Positions 17,342 to 38,274 of a stretch of DNA of 64,000 nt are shown piece after piece. Location: assembly GCA_965153355.1 (NCBI GenBank), contig OZ231126.1, positions 56,048,001 through 56,112,000 of the forward strand, written 5' to 3'. Both the position numbers and the translations under genes were made by a program. The notes beneath the pieces were generated by a model. It ran no database searches, was not told the origin of the DNA, and saw only the letters and a list, made by a program, of their open reading frames with translations. Source of the stretch: Flaccisagitta enflata. Lineage: Eukaryota; Chaetognatha; Sagittoidea; Aphragmophora. Positions within the stretch are counted from its first letter, which is position 1. Every line of letters begins with the position of its first letter.

Positions 17342-18175
17342 TCACACTTGCATCCTCTGGTGGTGATGCAGCAAAGCTTCTCGGGCGTCGATCGGCGAAA
17401 ACTTTTCCGGCGCTGGCGACGAGTTTGACGAAGCCGGATGCTGAAGATGATGCTGAAGATGGTGAGGAGGATGAGGATGAGGAGGATGATTGTCAGGCGG
17501 AGACGGGAAAGACGCCGGACCGGCGCCCCCGTTGGACGCCGATGATGACGCCGCGGCGGCAGCGGCGGCGGCGGCGCTGACGGAAGCCGCGTAGGCGGAC
17601 ATCAAATGATGCGGATGAAGGGCGGAAAGCGCCGCCAGCGGTAAATGATGCGACGTCGGCGGTGTCGTGGCGGAATTGTGGGAAGAAGGACGCGGAGGTG
17701 TCAACGGGATACCGACACCAGCGGCGGCGTTGTTGACGGCGTTATTGTTCGCACCGGCGCCATTATGACCCGTCGCGATCGTCAGATTCTCCGGCGTGGA
17801 TTGGACGCCGGGCGGCGTTGCCCGCGGAGATCGCATCGAAGGCGATCCCGTGGAAGCGGCGGAAGAGCGCCCGTTGAGAAGGGAGGCGCCGGAAGTGGAG
17901 GACCCTTCCATGCCGACGCCGCGATGAGGATGATGATGAAGATCCACCACTGAAGAAGACGACGCCGATGCCGACGCCGTCGTTAAATCGACATCGTCGA
18001 CGTCGTCGTCGTCGCGGAAAACGGCGTCGTTTCTGTCGCCATCGGAAGAAGATCCGGCGCCGCGTAAATTGTGACGCAAAAGATCGGCGTCTTCGCGTTC
18101 TTCCACGACGTCCACTTCCTCGTCGACGTCGTCTTCGTCGCAATCGGACATTCCCTCGCGATCATCGTCGAAATC
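17342..18175 (-). CDS. mnx: MNX-class homeobox gene, C-terminal exon
   Basis: This is the last coding exon of an MNX/HB9/extra-extra type homeobox transcription factor, read from 18175 down to a stop at 17342 (277 residues). The acceptor is a pyrimidine-rich tract ending CAG just above 18175, and the exon starts in phase 0, matching the donor of the previous exon. The protein opens with a strongly acidic stretch (about residues 1-70, many D and E). It continues with S/A/P-rich sequence, a polyalanine run, and a His/Pro-rich segment near the end. An acidic tail after the homeodomain is also found in vertebrate MNX1, but this one is much longer. The rest is low-complexity and has no domain I recognise. 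The exon is GC-rich (GCG and GAC codons), unlike its AT-rich surroundings. It could be spliced further, but the frame is open throughout. The exon call rests on the matching phase and the homeodomain exon 253 bp upstream. Confidence 0.85.
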   Translation of the reverse strand, partial: DFDDDREGMSDCDEDDVDEEVDVVEEREDADLLRHNLRGAGSSSDGDRNDAVFRDDDDVDDVDLTTASASASSSSVVDLHHHPHRGVGMEGSSTSGASLLNGRSSAASTGSPSMRSPRATPPGVQSTPENLTIATGHNGAGANNNAVNNAAAGVGIPLTPPRPSSHNSATTPPTSHHLPLAALSALHPHHLMSAYAASVSAAAAAAAAASSSASNGGAGPASFPSPPDNHPPHPHPPHHLQHHLQHPASSNSSPAPEKFSPIDAREALLHHHQRMQV

Positions 18176-18428
18176 CTGAATAAGGGGAAGGAAAGTTTGT
18201 TTTTTTTTGTTTATTGCTTATATTTTGCAATTGTTGAGAACTTTTGATCAGATAAAACCGCCAAAAAAAATCTATCTCATCACATCAACATTTTAGAAAA
18301 AATACGAATGAAACTAGGAAACCTACGACTGGCTGACAGACTGATGTTCAAAAGCTTATTTGCATATTGTGGTTAATTCTAATTTACACTTTGAATGGGT
18401 AATCTTTATATATAAAGCTGCATTATAC
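18176..18428 (-). other. mnx intron between helix 3 exon and last exon
   Basis: This phase-0 intron of 253 bp is AT-rich, with a GT donor at 18428 and a CAG acceptor at 18176-18178. It contains no repeat. Confidence 0.85.
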
Positions 18429-18557
18429 CTGTCCTTCGTCGTCCATTTTGTCTCCGTCGGTTTTGTCTTTGCCGTCTTTCTTTCCGTTCTTCTCTTCTTG
18501 TTGCGCTTTCTTGCTTCGTTTCCACTTCATTCGACGATTTTGGAACCAGATCTTCAC
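18429..18557 (-). CDS. mnx: MNX-class homeobox gene, exon with homeodomain helix 3
   Basis: This 129-bp exon (43 codons, phase 0 at both ends) encodes the DNA-recognition helix of the homeodomain. It begins VKIWFQNRRMKWKRSKK, which with the following AQQE is the MNX signature, and continues as a charged K/D/E/G linker. Trp, Phe, Asn51 and Arg53 of the recognition helix are intact. The acceptor is a T-run followed by cccgcag and the donor is gtataatg. The preceding homeodomain half ends in TETQ in the duplicated exon at 27692-27849 (and 35864-36021), so the intron splits the homeodomain at Q44/V45. Human MNX1 also has an intron inside the homeobox. Only one copy of this exon exists in the window although the upstream exon is present twice. 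Confidence 0.95.
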
Positions 18558-24889
<6,332 letters not shown>

Positions 24890-25403
24890 TAATCATTTTG
24901 ACAATATCTTTCATTCTTCTTTTATTCGCCCCCCCCCCCCCTCGCAATTTTTCAAATTGTTCTTTGCTGAAGATTTCGATTTCCTTAGTTGTCTCCATTC
25001 TTTAGTTCTCTCCCCGTCTTCCAACACTTCCATTTCTGAGACTCGACTCAATTATGTCAAACTTGGTGACAACGCGGTCTACACCTCTACAGTCTACACG
25101 CTCTGACTCTTAAACCCTTCCAACTCGCCCACCCAGATATGTCTTCTCCGACTTATCCAAAAACCCTTACCACCAATCCTGCTTCATTCTAACATTCATT
25201 TTTTCTCCATTCCAGCACCTGAACTCACATTATGACTCCCACTGAGGAATGAAAATGGGAGAAAGAGAGAGAGAAAAAAAAGAGAGAAATAACGAAGGAA
25301 AATCTGTCCTAATTATTTCAACTCTGACTTTGAGCAGAGCAAACATTTACAAGCCGAGAAAGAGAGAGAGAGAGTTGCAGCGAGAGAGGATTACCGAAAA
25401 GAG
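24890..25403. other. Unique spacer between A2 and unit 1
   Basis: Pyrimidine-rich then GA-rich sequence. No gene or repeat family recognised. Confidence 0.5.
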
Positions 25404-26213
25404 GAGCACAAACTTGTTAGTGGTTATTTAATGGCAATACAAAGATTTGTGCAAGTCGGCTCCGATAGCCTTTGATGTCTGCCGAAATGCGTACAAGAAT
25501 GAAAATTCAAACGAGGAAAGTGTGGACACTGAACGGATGGACCGAGAAAGAAGAAGGATGGGGTGGATGGATAGACGGAGGTAATCAGGAAGAAATGAAC
25601 GATATACATATCAAATAATCTGTTCAAAGACACAAACTAAACATGTCGGCGAGCGAGAGACAGAGAGAGAGAGAAGCTGGACGGAGGTAGGTCGTGTCGA
25701 CTAAAGGCTCCAATTTCGTCAACAAAAGCGAAACTGCGTGTACATAGGAAACAAACTAAAGCGCCGACAACAGCTCGACGGTCATCAGTGGAAATCGACC
25801 CTTCCGTTGACCAAACAAAAGCTGGAAATCAATACAAGAATTAAGATGGCTGGAAAAAAAAGAAAGAAAAAAAGAATGGAAGGAACGAGGATTGGATGCA
25901 ACCAATCCAGACGCGATGTCTGTCCTCGACCAATCAGAAGCTGCGAAAGTATCGACCAATGGAAATGGGAAGGTAAGGAAAAGAAAAAAAAAAAGGAAAG
26001 TGCGAAAGGGAAATCGGCGGCCCCTTTGAAACTCCGCCTTAACCTTTTACTTATCATGGACTTACCTCCTACCTATTATTGCCTTACCTTTCTAAACCTT
26101 CCGCATGTTTCCCCTCACACCTCGCTGAATAGCCTTTTGATTAGATTTGGATCAATCTCTCTGGTGCAAGGACACGGAGTGGGAAGAAAAAAGAAGAAAT
26201 AAAGACAGAAAGA

Positions 26214-26985
<772 letters not shown>

Positions 26986-27526
26986 AGAAACTACAAAGAT
27001 GGCGGCAACGTCGTGAAAAAAGAAGGCACTATAAGACACACCAAGGCAGACCCGGAAAGTTTCATGAAGACCGTTAGATGTCTGAACTCTGATGTTAGCA
27101 TTTTACCCATTCCTTGACAAATTCAAATGACATGAAGGACATTCCATTTCGATTCGTAGTATGACATCGGTTTACTATCGGTTTATTGTTTTTTTATAAA
27201 CTCAGCATATTTTCTGGATCCACTTGAACCTTTTTAACGAGCCCACGTATTGGGTCATTTGCGCGATTATTACTCGTTATCTAAACGAGGGGGAGAGATT
27301 CAGATCCTCCAGATTTTGCATTGACATTGTGAAAAATGAATATGATATACATCCGGCCCTTTATTATCTGTATATAAAGACTCCTTATGAGAAATAAATG
27401 AGTCCAAATTGATGCTTATCTCTCTCTCTCTCTCTCTCTCTCATTCACGCAATTGAAACTTTAATATCAGCCATTTATCATAATGGTACACCTGCGATTT
27501 TCAAGTATCGATTCGAATGCGTGTCA

Positions 27527-27880
<354 letters not shown>

Positions 27881-28008
27881 TCAAAAACGTGGAAACCGGT
27901 TCAGAAATCGGAAATAGGCGAGAAAAAGATGATAGAACACAACATCAAAATAATCGGAATGGCGGTGATTTTGCCATTTTATAAGAAAATCGGCTAAAAA
28001 ACCGTCTA

Positions 28009-28610
28009 CTACGCGAATTAAAAAAAAACGCAAAATTTTCTATAGGTGATTTTTGCGCCTTTGGTTCACTTAAGATATGATTTATTGGTGACCAAATTGA
28101 GGCTTTTTTCGAGGGCTTTCTTTTGAGTGCAATCCCATATCTGTAGCTTTATTCGATTAGAAATTACACTCAAATAAAGGTGCATGAGTCAAAATTTAAA
28201 AATGCAGTAAGAGGAAAAAAAAGGATGTTTTGGGGGTAAAGAAGATGGAGTAATTGCACTGCTATGAGCAATCGGGCATTGTTCTACCCATGCTGTCTGC
28301 TTTTATAGTTCCTATATTTGAGTTCCTCAATGTCTATGATGAAAAATAAAGCACTGACTTTAATCTAATGTGATAAAATCTTTAAAATTAATATGGATCA
28401 AACTGAAAATCAAAAGCGAAAAATATGTCAAGTGCATGTCCTTTTTGCACGGCTATTTCTCTGCATCAACTTGATTCTGATGGCCTAAACTCTTTGATAT
28501 GATGCACAAAAACTCAAAAAAACCAAACTTGCAAAAAGCTGCTAAGAACATAAATAAAGTCCAATTCAAGCTCTTTAATTAAAAACTTGCGCTTTTTTTA
28601 ATTCGGGTAG
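28009..28610. mobile_element. TA-flanked MITE, CTACGCGAATT family
   Basis: This 602-bp AT-rich element has inverted ends CTACGCGAATTAAAAAAA and CTACCCGAATTAAAAAAA, flanked by TA. Unit 2 shows the empty site (CCGTCTATATC, near 36190). It is Tc1/mariner-like by its target duplication and has no open frame of note. Confidence 0.85.
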
Positions 28611-29066
28611 TATATCTTTTGTCTTTGTTTTTTTCATTTCCTTAATCATATTCTATCTTACTCACTCATTTCTTTTTCATATTCTCTTTATTCTCTCATT
28701 TTAATACCGTCTATCATAAATCTATCACATCTTTCTTTCAATATTATCTGTCTCTTCTAGTCCTATCACCATGCACTACTTTCGCTACCTTCCAAACCAA
28801 AATCTGTCGTCTTTCCCCCCTCCTTGCTCTTTATCTTTTCTCTCTTTTCTTTTTCTCTTTCTTATTTTCTTTCCTTCTTTTCTTTTTCACTTTCTTATTT
28901 TGTTTCCTTCTTTTCTTTTTCTCTTTCTTATTTTGTTTCCTTCTTTTTTTGGCCTAATCCTCAACAGAGTGAATCCTTCGAGAGGCGGAAAAAAGAAAAA
29001 AAGAAAATTGTTTTGCGACGAGAAACAAATTCGTCACTTTTCGGGCCTAAAGATCAAGAAGAGAAA

Positions 29067-29335
29067 GGGCGTGTTTCTAGTAAAGATGGAAAACGCGTTT
29101 GTTCCCGTGAAACGCGATAACAGCGTGAACAGATATTCAAGATTTTCAACTGTCCCACGAGGGAGTGAGCAAAGTGAGTGAGCGAGCCCGTGAATGGAGT
29201 GAGCGAGCGAAGCGAGCATAGCGAAGCGAAGCGCTGCGGAGCGAGTGAGCGCAGTGAGCGGTGCGAGCGAACGAACGTAGCGAGCGACCGAGTGGCCCTT
29301 TCAAAACGCGATCGTCTTTGACTAGAAACGCCCCC
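29067..29335. mobile_element. PIF/Harbinger-like MITE, second copy
   Basis: Same family as 1859-2113: starts GGGCGTGTTTCTAGT, ends GACTAGAAACGCCCCC, with a GAGTGAGCGAG-type core. It is missing at the equivalent place in unit 2. It lies in a GA-rich stretch, so the target duplication cannot be read. Confidence 0.75.
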
Positions 29336-29785
29336 AGAGAGAAAGAAAAAAAGGAGAGAAAAAAGGAGAGAAAGAAAGAAGTGAAAAGCATGAAAGAGAA
29401 GAAATAAGAGGAAAAAGGTTAGAAAAAAGTAGAAAAGAAAACAAAGGAAGGAACAAGGTAGATTGTACGAGGAGAAGGTGAAGGATGTAGGAAAGCGTGA
29501 AAAAGATGAAAGCTGAAAAGAAAAAAAAAGGCCCACAGATGGAAAAGGAGGTAGATTGCTTCGACAGAAAAAATGGGGATTGTTGTGGGTAAGAAAGCCA
29601 TAAGGACTCATGGAAAGTAAGGAGTTCAAAAAGAACAAAAAAGGATGAAGGGAAGAAAGGAAGAAACAGAAGAAAGTGGATGGGGAAAAGGTGGGAGAGA
29701 GAAAGAAAGCAATGAAGGACGGAACAGGAAGAAGACGAGAAAGAATGAAGGGGATGTTTTAAGAGAAAAAGTGTAAAGACGACTA

Positions 29786-30772
29786 CAGGGTGTTTCACGC
29801 GTTTTGAGGTTTAAAGAATCAACATAGCTTTTCTCCTAGAAAAGTTATTCCAATTCTGAAAAAAGATCTGAATAGATCTTGAAGTGCAGTTTTTTTATGT
29901 CACCAATTTTTTATATCTTCGCTTTTAAATATGCCCACTATGTAAGTTTGAAGAAAACAACCATATCCAGCATGCATCTTTAATCCGGATAATTATGGCA
30001 AAAAAAATGGAAACTACTTGTTTGTTAGCGTTTCACATCCAAGCAATTAGAAAAACATAGCAAAATCCATGACCATCTTGAAGCTCTGTGAAAGATCTTT
30101 CCAATGAGACCTTGCTGGTTGTCATATCTCTATCCGTTTAGAAATGGCAGAAGAATAAAGACAGGTGGTCAAGAATTAGGAAAGTCAGTAACACCTGATT
30201 TTCATGGGCTATCTTTATTGTAACATAGAAATTGAACAAATTGCGTTGGAAATTTGTTCTTGGCTCCATTTTATAGAAAATTCATGGCTCTTTAATTTGC
30301 TCATGGATATCGAGTAGCTAAGACAATCCTGAGTTCGTAATTGACAAAAACAAAAAGAGTAAAATTTCTCGATGGAAAAAAAATTGAAAGGAGCATTTTT
30401 TTCAATTTGTGATTTTTTTCTTTAATCTTTTGCCATTTCTAAATGAATGAAGCTACAATGTCCTGCAACGTCGCGTTTTGAAGATTTTTTGCGGAGCTTT
30501 TAAACAGTCATGGATTCTTTGTAGTTCAGGCCAATAGTTGACCAGAAACTAGTAAAAGAAGTTGTCCATTTTTTTCTTCACCATGGTTAGTTAACTGGAT
30601 AATGTTGTTTACTTTAAACTCCTGTAGCTCCCAAGCTAAAAAACGCAAATACAAAAAATTGGTGACATAAAAAAACTGCACTTCAAGATCTATTCAGAAC
30701 TTTTTTCAGAATTGGAATAGCTTGTCTAGGAGAAAAGCTATGTTGATTCTTTAAACCTCAAAACGCGTGAAA

Positions 30773-30775
<3 letters not shown>
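29786..30775. mobile_element. TA-flanked MITE, CAGGGTG family, right end lost
   Basis: About 95 percent similar to 13914-14878 by eye. The left end and TA are intact. The right arm runs to CGCGTGAAACAC and then passes straight into a 70-bp (CT)n array, so the last bases of the inverted repeat are gone. Unit 2 lacks the element (37820-37835) and has a much shorter (CT)n at that place. Confidence 0.85.
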
Positions 30776-30847
<72 letters not shown>

Positions 30848-30855
30848 TCTTCTTC

Positions 30856-31080
30856 TCACTGAGGAGGAAGAAATTCTCTTTTTGAGTGGTTTTGGAGATT
30901 AAAAGCGGGAAATTTCTGCGTCAACCGGAAGTAATGGAAAAGTGCCGCCTTCACCGCCGCTGCCACCGAAACGCCGCTGGCCGCCGCCGCCGGCCGCCGC
31001 TTTTCTTTTTCACCGCCAAGAGGGGAATTGAACGCAATTTCACTAATGCAAATTGCTCTTTTATCTCTTCTCTCTCTCAT
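30856..31080 (-). other. GC-rich block conserved in both units, role unknown
   Basis: This 225-bp block is rich in GCC/GGC and lies about 3 kb upstream of the mnx homeodomain exon on its strand. It is repeated with few changes at 37865-38122. It holds a short open frame on each strand and the octamer ATGCAAAT at 31046-31053, itself inside the inverted pair GCAATTT...AAATTGC. It could be a promoter, a 5' exon or only a GC-rich patch. I do not recognise the protein. Confidence 0.35.
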
Positions 31081-31155
31081 TCGCCAGTTTCAACCCACCA
31101 TGGAACATTCCAAAGATCAGAAAGCAAAAGAGAAAAAACTCAGAGGTGGTTGTAG

Positions 31156-31644
31156 CACGCTCATCAATCTGGCTTTTTATTGGAAATAGAATAAAGTACG
31201 GCAAAAACTTCATCCATGCGGTTGTGTTTTTAACTTATTTGGTAGTTTTTTGGTTACAAGTTCCTTTTTCAAGCAGAATTTATCTCTGGCAGCTTTTTTA
31301 AAGTTTAAACGTCATGAAATGCTTCTGTGTCTGTAAGGTTCTATCGCTTCCAGATATCAAGCATTTTATCACATAACGAGACGCAATGCCAAACCCAAAT
31401 TTGCTCTGAATAGCATTTTTACAACTTTTTAGGAGGGTTTTTTTTTCAGTAGTTTGTCATTACATTGGTCGGTCTGTCTGCTGGTGCGTTTGTAAATTAC
31501 ATTTGCTCTGAATTGCTACTTTCGATGTTGTGAAGGAAAACAAAAATTGTTTCATGGAACTCTGATTTGACCCTATGACCAGAAATTAACAACCGCATTT
31601 ATGGAGTTCTCCATTGAATTTCCACCGATAATCGAGGGTGGTAG
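31156..31644. other. Unit 1-specific 489-bp segment flanked by GTAG
   Basis: It is absent from unit 2, where GGTGGTTGTAG is joined directly to TGGACGAG near 38163. GTAG is present on both sides. The ends are only weakly inverted (CACGCTCATC and CACCCTCGAT), so this is either an old insertion or a deletion in unit 2 between short direct repeats. Confidence 0.6.
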
Positions 31645-31734
31645 TGGACGAGAAGTAAAAAGGCAATTAATGCCACCACAGGTTACAAAGAGCTAGTCAT
31701 GGTTTTTATGAATATGATTTGCTTATTTTTTCAT

Positions 31735-31975
31735 CCTTTACTCGTTTTTTTTTCTTCTATTTCCTCTTCTCCTTCTCCTTCTTTTTCTCCTTCTTCTTTG
31801 TCTCCTTCTTCTTCTTCTCCTTCTTCTTCTTCTTCTTCTTCTTCTTCTTCTTCTTCTTCTTCTTCTTCTTCTTCTTCTTCTTCTTCTTCTTCTTCTTCTT
31901 CTTCTTCTTCTTCTTCTTTGTCTTTTTCTATCTTTCTTCTTCCTTGCCTCCTTCTTCTTCTTCTTCTCCTTCCTC
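31735..31975. repeat. (CTT)n-rich tract, unit 1
   Basis: A perfect (CTT)n core lies at about 31819-31917. The unit 2 counterpart is a far longer and more degenerate tract at 38275-38845. Confidence 0.9.
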
Positions 31976-32163
31976 TCACCTTTCCTCTCTCCTCACCTTT
32001 CCTCCACCAGCGTTCCCTCGCCAAGCGCAACGCCCATAATCTTCCACTCCAGTTTTCTTTCCTTCTATTATCGCCTCTTCTAAAGCTTTCAGTTGGCAAT
32101 CAGCACCGGGAGGCAGCTATACTCGGAAAATATAAAAGTTTTCTTCACACGTTCCTCTGTGTG

Positions 32164-32531
<368 letters not shown>

Positions 32532-33093
32532 GTGAGTGAGGGGGCAGGGGAGCAGGAGGGTACTTCGTATCCTGCCCTTTTCTTTATCTCTGTCTCGGCC
32601 TCACTATTTTTTTGTCATGCATTCTGGTTCTTTATAGATCTCTTTTTCATGAGAGACCGTTAATACCTGCCAATACATTGACACGCATGATAATTCCCAC
32701 TTTTCATTGTAAAAAAAAAACGCCAAAAGAGAATAATCTATGGATGTACAATTGTACATGGCCATTGGCCAAAACAAGGACACTTTTTCCCTCTTTCTCT
32801 TTCCTATACACACAATCTTAAAACAATCCGTGGGATAATCTAAAGGTGAAAATGGGAGGTGCTCTCTCTTTTTTTTTCAGAGCTTTTTTTTTTCTTTCCC
32901 AAGTATTAAGAGATGGAGATCCGGAGCTAAGCTGGCGATGGGAGAGGTGAAGGGGGAGGGTCGCTCACACTTAAGAGGAGATTACATTTCCATTTCTATG
33001 GTGATGAGAAGAGAGAGGGGAAAATAGAGAGACAGAGAAAGAGAAAGAGAAAAAAAGAGGAAACCAGAAAAGGATTAAAACCAACGAGAAAAC

Positions 33094-33199
<106 letters not shown>

Positions 33200-34438
33200 C
33201 CTGAGGATGACGGAATGATGTGAATGAGAGATGTGATAATTCAGAAAAGTCGAGGAAAAAGAAGACATAGTTTGGACAAAGAATCTATCAGATGCGTTAA
33301 AATGCCAAAGCCATCTTGAAGAATAAACGAGAAAGTAATTGTTAGTAAAATACAAGAAAAGAACAACCATTGCCTTGCTCTTTTGCATGAGGCGAATTAA
33401 AGTTATCTTTGATGGGGCCTATAAAGTGAGGACTACGACATGAATTTGGACGAGTGGAAAGGGCTAGAGCTAACATTGAAGGACCAAAGAACCATTGGAC
33501 AAAATGAACAAGACGCCTTCACGCCGCTAGTAAATTGTAATGCAATATCTCTTAGTATTTGTTTATGAGCTTTACCAATACACGTAATTTACGTAACTTA
33601 TAAGAGAGTATCATAACCGTAATCTAAATTTTGCCATGTTGTTATGAGCACAAACTTGTTAGTGGTTATTTAATGGCAATACAAAGATTTGTGCAAGTCG
33701 GCTCCGATAGCCTTTGATGTCTGCCGATATGCGTACATGAATGAAAATTCAAACGAGGAAAGTGTGGACACTGAACGGATGGACCGAGAAAAAAGAAGGA
33801 TGGGGTGGATGGATAGACGGAGGTAAGCAGGAAGAAATGAACGATATACATATCAAATAATCTGTTCAAAGACAGAAACTAAACATGTCGGCGAGCGAGA
33901 GACAAAGAGAGAGAGAGAAGCTGGACGGAGTTAGGTCGTGTCGACTAAAGGCTCCAATTTCGTCAACAAAAGCGAAACTGCGTGTACATAGGAAACAAAC
34001 TAAAGCGCCGACAACAGCTCGACGGTCATCAGTGGAAATCGACCCTTCCGTTGACCAAACAAAAGCTGGAAATCAATACAAGAATTAAGATGGCTGGAAA
34101 AAAAAAGAAAGAAAAAAAGAATGGAAGGAACGAGGATTGGATGCAACCAATCCAGACGCGAAGTCTGTCCTCGACCAATCAGAAGCTGCGAAAGTATCGA
34201 CCAATGGAAATGGGAAGGTAAGGAAAAAAAAAAAAGGAAAGTGCGAAAGGGAAATCGGCGGCCCCTTTGAAACTCCGCCTTAACCTTTTACTTATCATGG
34301 ACTTACCTCCTACCTATTATTGCCTTACCTTTCTAAACCTTCCGCATGTTTCCCCTCACACCTCGCTGAATAGCCTTTTGATTAGATTTGGATCAATCTC
34401 TCTGGTGCAAGGACACGGAGTGAAAAAAGAAGAAATAA

Positions 34439-34558
<120 letters not shown>

Positions 34559-34957
34559 AGACAGGACGACAGCGAGACAGACAGACAAATATCGAAACGC
34601 GGTTACGGCAACTACCATTCAGAAAAAAATACCGATGATAGGCTACAAAATTGGACGGAAATTGAGACAAACAAGGACAAGTTTGAGCAGAAGCATGCGT
34701 GAATGTATCAGTAAATGGGGTAGTCGGTTTGCCAGTCCTCTAAAAGGCTTGTCAAGTCAGAACGTAGAAAAGGAAAAAAGGAAGTAAAGAACAGAATTGA
34801 GGTAAAAAAGTGCATTATCAAAAGTTTGAAGGATTTTGAATGAATTCTGAAGTCTTCATATCCGGTGAGTTTCTCACCCGAGTCCCCCCAAAAAGTGATA
34901 ACGAACTTGCTGAGAGCAGATTAAAGCTAATTGAAGGAAACCGTCAGGGCTCAAGCA

Positions 34958-35047
<90 letters not shown>

Positions 35048-35698
35048 AGAAGAAGAAGAAGAAGAAGAAGAAGAAGAAGAAGAAGAAGAAGAAGAAGAAG
35101 AAGAAGAAGAAAAAGAAGAAGAAGAAGAAGAAGAAGAAGAAGAAGAAGAAGAAGAAGAAGAAGAAGAAAAAAACTACAAAGATGGCGGCGACGTCGTGAA
35201 AAAAGAAGGCACTATAAGACACACCAAGGCAGACCTGGAAAGTTTCATGAAGACCGTTTGATGTCTGAACTCTGATGTTAGCATTTTACCCATTCCTTGA
35301 CAAATTCAAATGACATGAAGGACATTCCTTTCGATTCGTAGTATGACATCGTTTTGCTATCTGTTTTCTTTTTTATAAAATCAGCATATTTTCTGGACCC
35401 ATTTGAATCTTTTTAACGAGCCCACGTATTGGGTCATTTGCGCGATTATTACTCGTTATCTAAACGAGGGGGAGAGATTCAGATCATCCAGATTTTGCAT
35501 GGACATTGTGAAAAATGAATATGATATACATCCGGCCCTTTAGTATCTACATATAAAAACTCCTTATGAGAAATAAATGAGTCCAAATTGATGCTTATCT
35601 CTCTCTCTCTCGTCATTCACGCAATTGAAACTTTAATATCAGCCATTTATCATAATGGTACACCTGCGATTTTCAAGTATCGATTCGAATGCGTGTCA

Positions 35699-36052
<354 letters not shown>

Positions 36053-36630
36053 TCAAAAACGTGGAAAACCGGTTCGGAAATCGGAAATAGGCGAGAAAAA
36101 GATGATATCAACGATAGAACACAACATCAAAATAATCGGAATGGCGGTGATTTTGCCATTTTATAAGAAAATCGGCTAAAAAAAACCGTCTATATCTTTT
36201 GTCTTTGTTTTTTTTTTTTCATTTCCTTAATTATATTCTATCTCACTCATTTCTTTTTCATTATTCTCTTTATTCTCTCACTTTAATACCGTCTATCATA
36301 AATCTATCACATCTTTCTTTCAATATGTTCTGTCTCTTCTAGTCCTATCACCATGTACTACTTACGCTACCTTCCAAACCAAAATCTGTCGTCTTTCCCC
36401 CCCCCCCCTAGCTCTTTATTTTTTCTCTCTTTTCTTTTTCTCTTTCTTATTTTGTTTCCTTCTTTTCTTTTTCTCTTTCTTATTTTGTTTCCTTCTTTTC
36501 TTGGCCTAATCCTCAACAGAGTGAATCCTTCGAGAGGCGGAAAAAAAGAAAAAAAGAAAATTGTTTTGCGACGAGAAACAAATTCGTCACTTTTCGGGCC
36601 TAAAGATCAAGAAGAGAGAGAGAGAAAGAA

Positions 36631-37166
36631 ACTAGTCATCCAAGGATCGCACATGGTCAGCGGTACCCGATGCCCTGCTCGGAATGATCCAGTGAAGAGG
36701 TGGAGTGAGAGCAGGGCAGCGGCCCCAAAGGGCCGATGTCCTGTAGAACACAGGGGTGAATTTCAAGACGTCCGTCCTTCCGTCTGTTGTGAGGGGGCAT
36801 ATTTTAGACCACTGAAGGCATATTTGAAGGCTGGTGGGCTGAATCAAGGCATGGAGAGCAGATTTGAGGTATGAAGGGCTGATTCGATGCTTGGAGGGCT
36901 GATTGGAGGTCTGGAGGGCAGATTTGAGGTCTGGAGGGTAGATTTGAGGCATGGGGGAGGCTAATTTCAAGCCAAGAGGGCTGATTTGAGGCCTGGAAGG
37001 CTAAATTGAGGCCTGGAGGCCTAAATTGAGGCCTTGGAGGGCTAATTTGAGGCCCTGATGGGCAACGGGGGGGGGGATGGACGGATGGACGGAAGGACGG
37101 AAGGACGGACGTCTCGAAATTCCCCCCTGTGTTCTACAGGACATCGGCCCTTTGGGGTCGCTGCCC
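36631..37166. mobile_element. Helentron-like element, copy in unit 2
   Basis: This is the opposite orientation of 13257-13863. On the plus strand it runs from ACTAGTCATCCAAGG to GGGGTCGCTGCCC. It has inverted CCTGTAGAACACAGGGG segments, a 20-21 bp array (GATTTGAGGTCTGGAGGGC type, about 36800-37060) and a short GGAC tract. It is inserted inside an A run (T run on its own strand). Unit 1 shows the uninterrupted A run to the right of its MITE at about 29345. No duplication of target bases can be seen. Confidence 0.7.
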
Positions 37167-37342
37167 AAAAAGGAGAGAAAGAAAGAAGTGAAAGAAAGAA
37201 GTGAAAAGCATGAAAGAGAAAAAAATAAGAGGAAAAAGGTTAGAAAAAGTAGAAAAGAAAACAAAGGAAGGAACAAGGTAGATTGTACGAGGGGAAGGAT
37301 GTAGGAAAGCGTGAAAAAGATGAAAGCTGAAAAGAAAAAAAA

Positions 37343-37550
37343 CAAGGCCAACCCCTTACAGTCGCGTGCGGTTGTTAAGACCATAAGCACCAAAAGACCA
37401 AAAGACCAAAAAGCATCAAAGACTACTTTTAAAATGACTTAAATGAAGTAAAACGATAAAAAGCTTGCTGCGCTTAATTTACGGACTGATGGACCGACGG
37501 ACGGACCGACAGACGGACAGAGCGGGTCATAGAGTCGCGTGAACGCGACT
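37343..37550. mobile_element. Second T-run element family, short copy in unit 2
   Basis: This insertion of about 208 bp is absent from unit 1 (near 29518). On its minus strand it starts with the hairpin AGTCGCGTTCACGCGACT, continues with GACCCGCTCTGTCCGTC and ends CGCACGCGACTGTAAGGGG then TTGGCCTTG. It sits within a T run on that strand. It is the same family as 12197-12545. Confidence 0.7.
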
Positions 37551-38274
37551 AAAAAAAGTCCACAGATGGAAAAAGGAGGTAGATTGCTTCGACAGAGGAA
37601 ATGGGGTTGTTGTGGGTAAAAAAGCCATAAGGACTCATTGAAAGTAAGGAGTTCAAAAAGAAAAAAAAAGGATGAAGGAAAGAAAGGAGAAAACAGAAGG
37701 AAGTGGATGGGGAAAAGGTAGGAGAGAGGAAGAAAGCAATGAAGGACGGAACAGGAAGACGACGAGAAAGAATGAAGGGGATGTTTTAAGAGAAAAAGTG
37801 TGAAGACGACCAGAAAGGCGGTACTATCTCTTATACTCTCTCTCTCTCTCTCTCTCTCTTCTTCTCACTGAGGAGGAAGAAATTCTCTTTTTGAGTGGTT
37901 TTGGAGATTAAAAGCGGGAAATTTCTGCGTCAACCGGAAGTAATGGAAAAGTGCCGCCTTCACCGCCGCTGCCACCGCAACGCCGCTGGCCGCCGCCGAC
38001 GGCCGCCGCTTTTCTTTTTCACCGCCAAGAGGGGAATTGAACGCAATTTCACTAATGCAAATTGCTCTTTTATCTCTTCTCTCTCTCATTCGCCAGTTCC
38101 AACCCACCATGGAACATTCCAAAGATCAGAAAGCAAAAGAGAAAAAACTCTTGGTGGTTGTAGTGGACGAGAAGTAAAAAGGCAATTAATGCCAACATAG
38201 GTTACAAAGAGCTAGTTGTCATGGTTTTTATGAATATGTTTTGCTTATTATTTAATCCTTTACTCGGTTTTTTT

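Noticed and set aside
17645-18183. Arginine-rich plus-strand frames
   Set aside because: Antisense of the GC-rich last mnx exon.
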